Assembly: GCA_029931885.1 (NCBI GenBank)
Contig: JAOZRJ010000076.1
Span: forward strand, 1 to 7,283
Length of the DNA stretch: 7,283 nucleotides
Source: Candidatus Omnitrophota bacterium
GTDB lineage: Bacteria; Omnitrophota; Koll11; Zapsychrales; Aceulaceae
Reading direction: 5' to 3'
Shown: positions 5,730 through 7,283 of the stretch, piece by piece
How the letters are laid out: each line of letters begins with the position of its first letter
How positions within the stretch are numbered: the stretch's first letter is position 1
Notes under the pieces: generated by a model
Database searches by the model: none
What the model saw: only the letters and a program-made list of their open reading frames with translations
What the model was told of the DNA's origin: nothing
Program-made: the position numbers and the translations under genes

Positions 5730-6002
5730 ATGTCTGAAGAAACTCAAGAAGTAGCAGTAGAAGCAACTGAAGAAACCCCTGAAGTACAGGGCCCTGTAGT
5801 TCGTGTAGCACGTGTAACTGAAGGGATGCAAGAAGTTCCTTTCACCCCTGGCATGTCTGTATCTCAAGCGATTGAACTTGCTGGTTACGTCGTGGGCGGC
5901 GAAGATCAAGTCCGGCTCAATAATGAACTTGTGTCTGATCTGGACACCACCGTTCCCGAAGACGGAACTATCTTGATCCTTCAAAAGATTACTGGTAACT
6001 AG
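5730..6002 (+). CDS. Ubiquitin-like/ThiS-MoaD-like beta-grasp modifier
   Basis: The protein has 90 residues. An acidic tail (1-20, Glu-rich, probably disordered) precedes a beta-grasp-like core (21-89): a strand pair VVRVARV...QEVPFTP, the G-M-S-V-S-Q-A-I-E-L-A-G helix (41-52), V-R-L-N-N-E (61-66), D-L-D-T-T-V-P-E-D-G (70-79) and the final strand T-I-L-I-L-Q-K-I-T-G-N. This order matches ThiS/MoaD (G-x-T-V-x-x-A-L, V-R-V-N-G-E, D-T-x-L-x-D-G-D, then the C-terminal strand). The C-terminus is Thr-Gly-Asn, not Gly-Gly, so either Asn90 is trimmed to expose Gly89 or a single Gly suffices. Lys86 is the only lysine. AAGG lies 8 bases before the ATG. It is the probable substrate of the E1-like enzyme, and its own strong promoter suggests it is made in excess of the enzymes. 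A sulfur-carrier role is the main alternative. Confidence 0.8.
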   Translation: MSEETQEVAVEATEETPEVQGPVVRVARVTEGMQEVPFTPGMSVSQAIELAGYVVGGEDQVRLNNELVSDLDTTVPEDGTILILQKITGN

Positions 6003-6006
6003 CCAG

Positions 6007-6046
6007 TCGGCCGACTGTCAATCGGCCGAGTTAAAATCGATTTTTT
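6007..6046 (+). terminator. Hairpin after the ubiquitin-like gene, terminator-like
   Basis: TCGGCCGA at 6007-6014 and again at 6022-6029 form an 8-bp stem with a 7-base loop; each copy is itself palindromic. A T-run (6041-6046) follows 11 bases after the stem, further than in a classic intrinsic terminator. An AAAATCGATTTT palindrome (6033-6044) lies between. It could terminate part of the modifier transcript, with the rest reading into the structured region downstream. Confidence 0.45.
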
Positions 6047-6057
6047 GAATTTTATCA

Positions 6058-6186
6058 AATCGGAAATTTCCGAAGTGCGTAAGCATCCTTTAGAAATTTC
6101 CGATTCAAAACGGGAATATCGGGAATAATCAGTTTTCTGTTCCGCTCCGAAATGGATGATTGATTGTTTCCGATATTTTCGTTTTG
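6058..6186 (+). ncRNA. Candidate structured RNA: two abutting long hairpins
   Basis: Hairpin 1 (6058-6105): 13 perfect base pairs (6058-6070 with 6093-6105), one C/A mismatch, then GAAG/CTTT (6072-6075 with 6088-6091), a 2-base bulge, TGC/GCA and a GTAA (GNRA) tetraloop (6079-6082). Hairpin 2 (6106-6186): 26 consecutive pairs between 6106-6131 and 6161-6186, four of them G-U, with a smaller TTTC/GAAA hairpin (6134-6137 with 6149-6152) in the apical part. The two helices touch with no free base and could stack. The four wobble pairs in hairpin 2 pair as + strand RNA but would be C/A mismatches in the opposite transcript, which argues for + strand transcription. No open frame of note and no dedicated promoter are seen here; readthrough from the modifier promoter is the likely source. 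It may be a 3' UTR element, a processed small RNA, or a protein-binding repeat region. Confidence 0.55.
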
Positions 6187-6241
6187 CCGCGACCCCCGCA
6201 AAGCTACAACACTCCTTGGCTAAAAAACTTGCTTTTTTTAC

Positions 6242-6269
6242 TTGACAAACTTGGTAGGACCTGTATAAT
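6242..6269 (+). promoter_or_regulatory. Consensus sigma-70 promoter for the 136-residue gene
   Basis: TTGACA (6242-6247) and TATAAT (6264-6269) are both perfect, with 16-base spacing. It follows a run of seven T (6233-6239), a third instance in the window of a T-run immediately upstream of or within a promoter. The leader would be about 20 bases before the ATG at 6296. Confidence 0.85.
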
Positions 6270-6295
6270 GGTTCTTATAAACAGTGAGAAATTAA

Positions 6296-6706
6296 ATGGA
6301 AGTCTCAACTGACCCCGATGTTTTAGAACAACTGATTTCAAATAGACGAACGACCCTTGATCACATCCTTTGTTTAGGGTATGGATTTCAACGTCCATCT
6401 ATCAACAAATGGACTAGAAACAATGGTAGTTCTTATGTAGCTGAAATCAATCCCGATTCAAGAGTCTTGGGCTTATCACACAATGACGAAGAAAGAACGG
6501 TAACAGACAATCTCGCTATTGATACACACGCCCCCGAATTCTTTAAGAAACTACGGGAGTTCATGTTTAAAACAAAATTTCATTTGATTGATCACAACTC
6601 TAAATCAATTTCGACGATGAAGAGATATAAAAAATTTAGTTTGGCCAATTTAGGAAATTTCATTGATTGTGGAATTTTTAAATATTTGTTATGGCGACGG
6701 TCCTAA
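6296..6706 (+). CDS. Unknown phage protein, 136 residues
   Basis: I do not recognise this protein. It is basic overall, with no signal peptide or membrane segment. The N-terminal part (1-30) looks helical, the middle (30-75) polar with N-W/T/G-rich turns, and the end (85-136) Lys/Phe-rich, finishing L-L-W-R-R-S. It contains single Cys residues at 26 and 125 and no metal-binding pattern. The gene has its own consensus promoter and a very short leader; the ribosome site is weak (GAG near 6284-6288). It is followed after 18 bases by the Lys-rich gene, so the two probably share a transcript. A small early phage protein acting on the host would fit the promoter and size, but this is a guess. Confidence 0.75.
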   Translation: MEVSTDPDVLEQLISNRRTTLDHILCLGYGFQRPSINKWTRNNGSSYVAEINPDSRVLGLSHNDEERTVTDNLAIDTHAPEFFKKLREFMFKTKFHLIDHNSKSISTMKRYKKFSLANLGNFIDCGIFKYLLWRRS

Positions 6707-6724
6707 TATTCTTACAGGTAGCGA

Positions 6725-7283
6725 ATGAGTGGAAAAGAAATGACTTTGGATTCAATCATATATGACATTGAATCACAGGAACTTTATTCAATCCTCGACC
6801 AAGAGATTGACGTATCGATGTTATCAGCTGACGAAGACGAAAAAGTCGAAGATGATATTGAAACTGAAACTAAGGTCCTGAAAAAAACCAAGGCAGAAGA
6901 AAAAAAGAAACTGGCTAACATTGTCAATCTCTTCAAGGAAGATCTTCTAAAGAAAAAACGAAAAGTCGTGAAAAAATCAAAAGTGACCAAGGTGCCAGGC
7001 GATGCTTGTAAACAAGTGTTCGTCGACGGCAAATGGCAAATCGAACTTCTGGGTGAAGCAATCACTTCATTCCACAAGTATCAAGACGGCTGGAAGAAAT
7101 TCGGAAAGCTGAAAGTGTTTGAGAAATTGAATCAAGATCTTCTGTATGTCTGTAATGAAGACGACAAACTGGATTTCATTTATCGTAAATCTGATGATAG
7201 CATCGTTGAATCATCAAGTGACGCCGTGTTAATCAGAGCAAAAAGGAAAACAATGGCTAAAGCAAAAACCAAGAAAGTCAAAG
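6725..7283 (+). CDS. 5' part of a Lys/Glu-rich gene cut by the right edge
   Basis: The frame opens with ATG at 6725 (AGGT at 6716-6719 upstream) and stays open through 186 codons to the window end, so the gene is incomplete. Residues 1-50 are acidic. Residues 50-90 are very lysine-rich and probably helical, including K-K-K-R-K at 76-80. Residues 95-170 look like a compact small domain with alternating aromatic residues (F-V-D-G-K-W-Q-I-E-L, F-H-K-Y-Q-D-G-W-K-K-F, F-I-Y-R-K). A second Lys-rich stretch starts near 171. No family is recognised. An in-frame ATG at 7252 follows AAAGGA and could be an internal start. The alternation of acidic and basic low-complexity linkers suggests a scaffold or nucleic-acid-binding protein, an inference from composition only. 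Confidence 0.75.
   Translation, partial: MSGKEMTLDSIIYDIESQELYSILDQEIDVSMLSADEDEKVEDDIETETKVLKKTKAEEKKKLANIVNLFKEDLLKKKRKVVKKSKVTKVPGDACKQVFVDGKWQIELLGEAITSFHKYQDGWKKFGKLKVFEKLNQDLLYVCNEDDKLDFIYRKSDDSIVESSSDAVLIRAKRKTMAKAKTKKVK

Noticed and set aside
5652..5984. - strand 110-residue frame over the ubiquitin-like gene
   Set aside because: Antisense of a gene with a clear fold, promoter and ribosome site; Phe/Tyr/Cys-rich composition is typical of an antisense artefact.
1364..6002. Interpretation as a chromosomal bacterial Bil-type defence operon
   Set aside because: Gene order is split over three promoters, a phage-type homing endonuclease sits inside, and neighbours look like phage genes; still possible without flanking sequence.
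6187..6240. tRNA or tRNA-like end in the C-rich stretch after the long hairpin
   Set aside because: No cloverleaf, no T-arm and no acceptor pairing could be drawn.
6950..6967. Residues K-K-K-R-K-V (76-81 of the last product), identical to a classic eukaryotic nuclear localisation signal
   Set aside because: A lysine-rich stretch gives this by chance, and there is no reason to expect a nucleus; jumbo-phage nucleus import does not use this signal as far as is known.
6784..7077. - strand Ser/Phe-rich frame
   Set aside because: It is the antisense of the Lys/Glu-rich 5' part of the rightmost gene, where Lys and Glu codons read as Phe, Leu and Ser.
1..7283. CRISPR array, rRNA, insertion sequence ends
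   Set aside because: No regularly spaced direct repeats, rRNA-like stretches or transposase genes with terminal inverted repeats were seen on either strand.

Overview
The window reads as a piece of a large, AT-leaning double-stranded DNA phage genome. The evidence is the tight gene packing, several near-consensus sigma-70 promoters in short gaps, a free-standing T4-type GIY-YIG homing endonuclease, and many proteins without obvious cellular homologues. No structural or replication hallmark gene is visible, so 'phage' is a strong inference rather than a proof. The host cannot be named from this sequence; the promoters fit a host with an ordinary sigma-70 polymerase.

Layout, left to right on the + strand unless stated. 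(1) The 3' end of an unrecognised gene (1-254) is followed by a predicted N-terminal-nucleophile (Ntn) hydrolase (296-1240), which ends at an intrinsic terminator. (2) A promoter overlapping that terminator drives a two-gene unit: a 481-residue protein with a ubiquitin-conjugating-enzyme (E2)-like C-terminal domain (1364-2809), overlapped by a 420-residue JAB/JAMM metalloprotease (2809-4071). (3) A second, near-duplicate promoter and leader drives a 221-residue ThiF/E1-like adenylating enzyme (4174-4839). (4) A GIY-YIG homing endonuclease lies on the - strand (4793-5503) and splits the cluster. (5) A consensus extended -10 promoter drives a 90-residue ThiS/MoaD/ubiquitin-like beta-grasp protein (5730-6002). 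(6) A gene-free stretch (6003-6295) holds two abutting long RNA hairpins, one a 26-bp uninterrupted helix, and then another consensus promoter. (7) An unknown 136-residue gene (6296-6706) and the 5' part of a Lys/Glu-rich gene (6725 to the right edge) finish the window.

The main point is that E1-like, E2-like, JAB and ubiquitin-like genes sit together, so the window appears to encode a complete ubiquitin-like modifier system. The expected scheme is that JAB trims the modifier or removes it from targets, the ThiF protein adenylates the modifier C-terminus, and the E2-like cysteine receives it and passes it to a target. The modifier ends Thr-Gly-Asn rather than Gly-Gly and has a single lysine. 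No E3 is visible; the roughly 340-residue N-terminal part of the E2-like protein could supply target specificity. The second notable element is the structured, apparently strand-specific RNA just downstream of the modifier gene.
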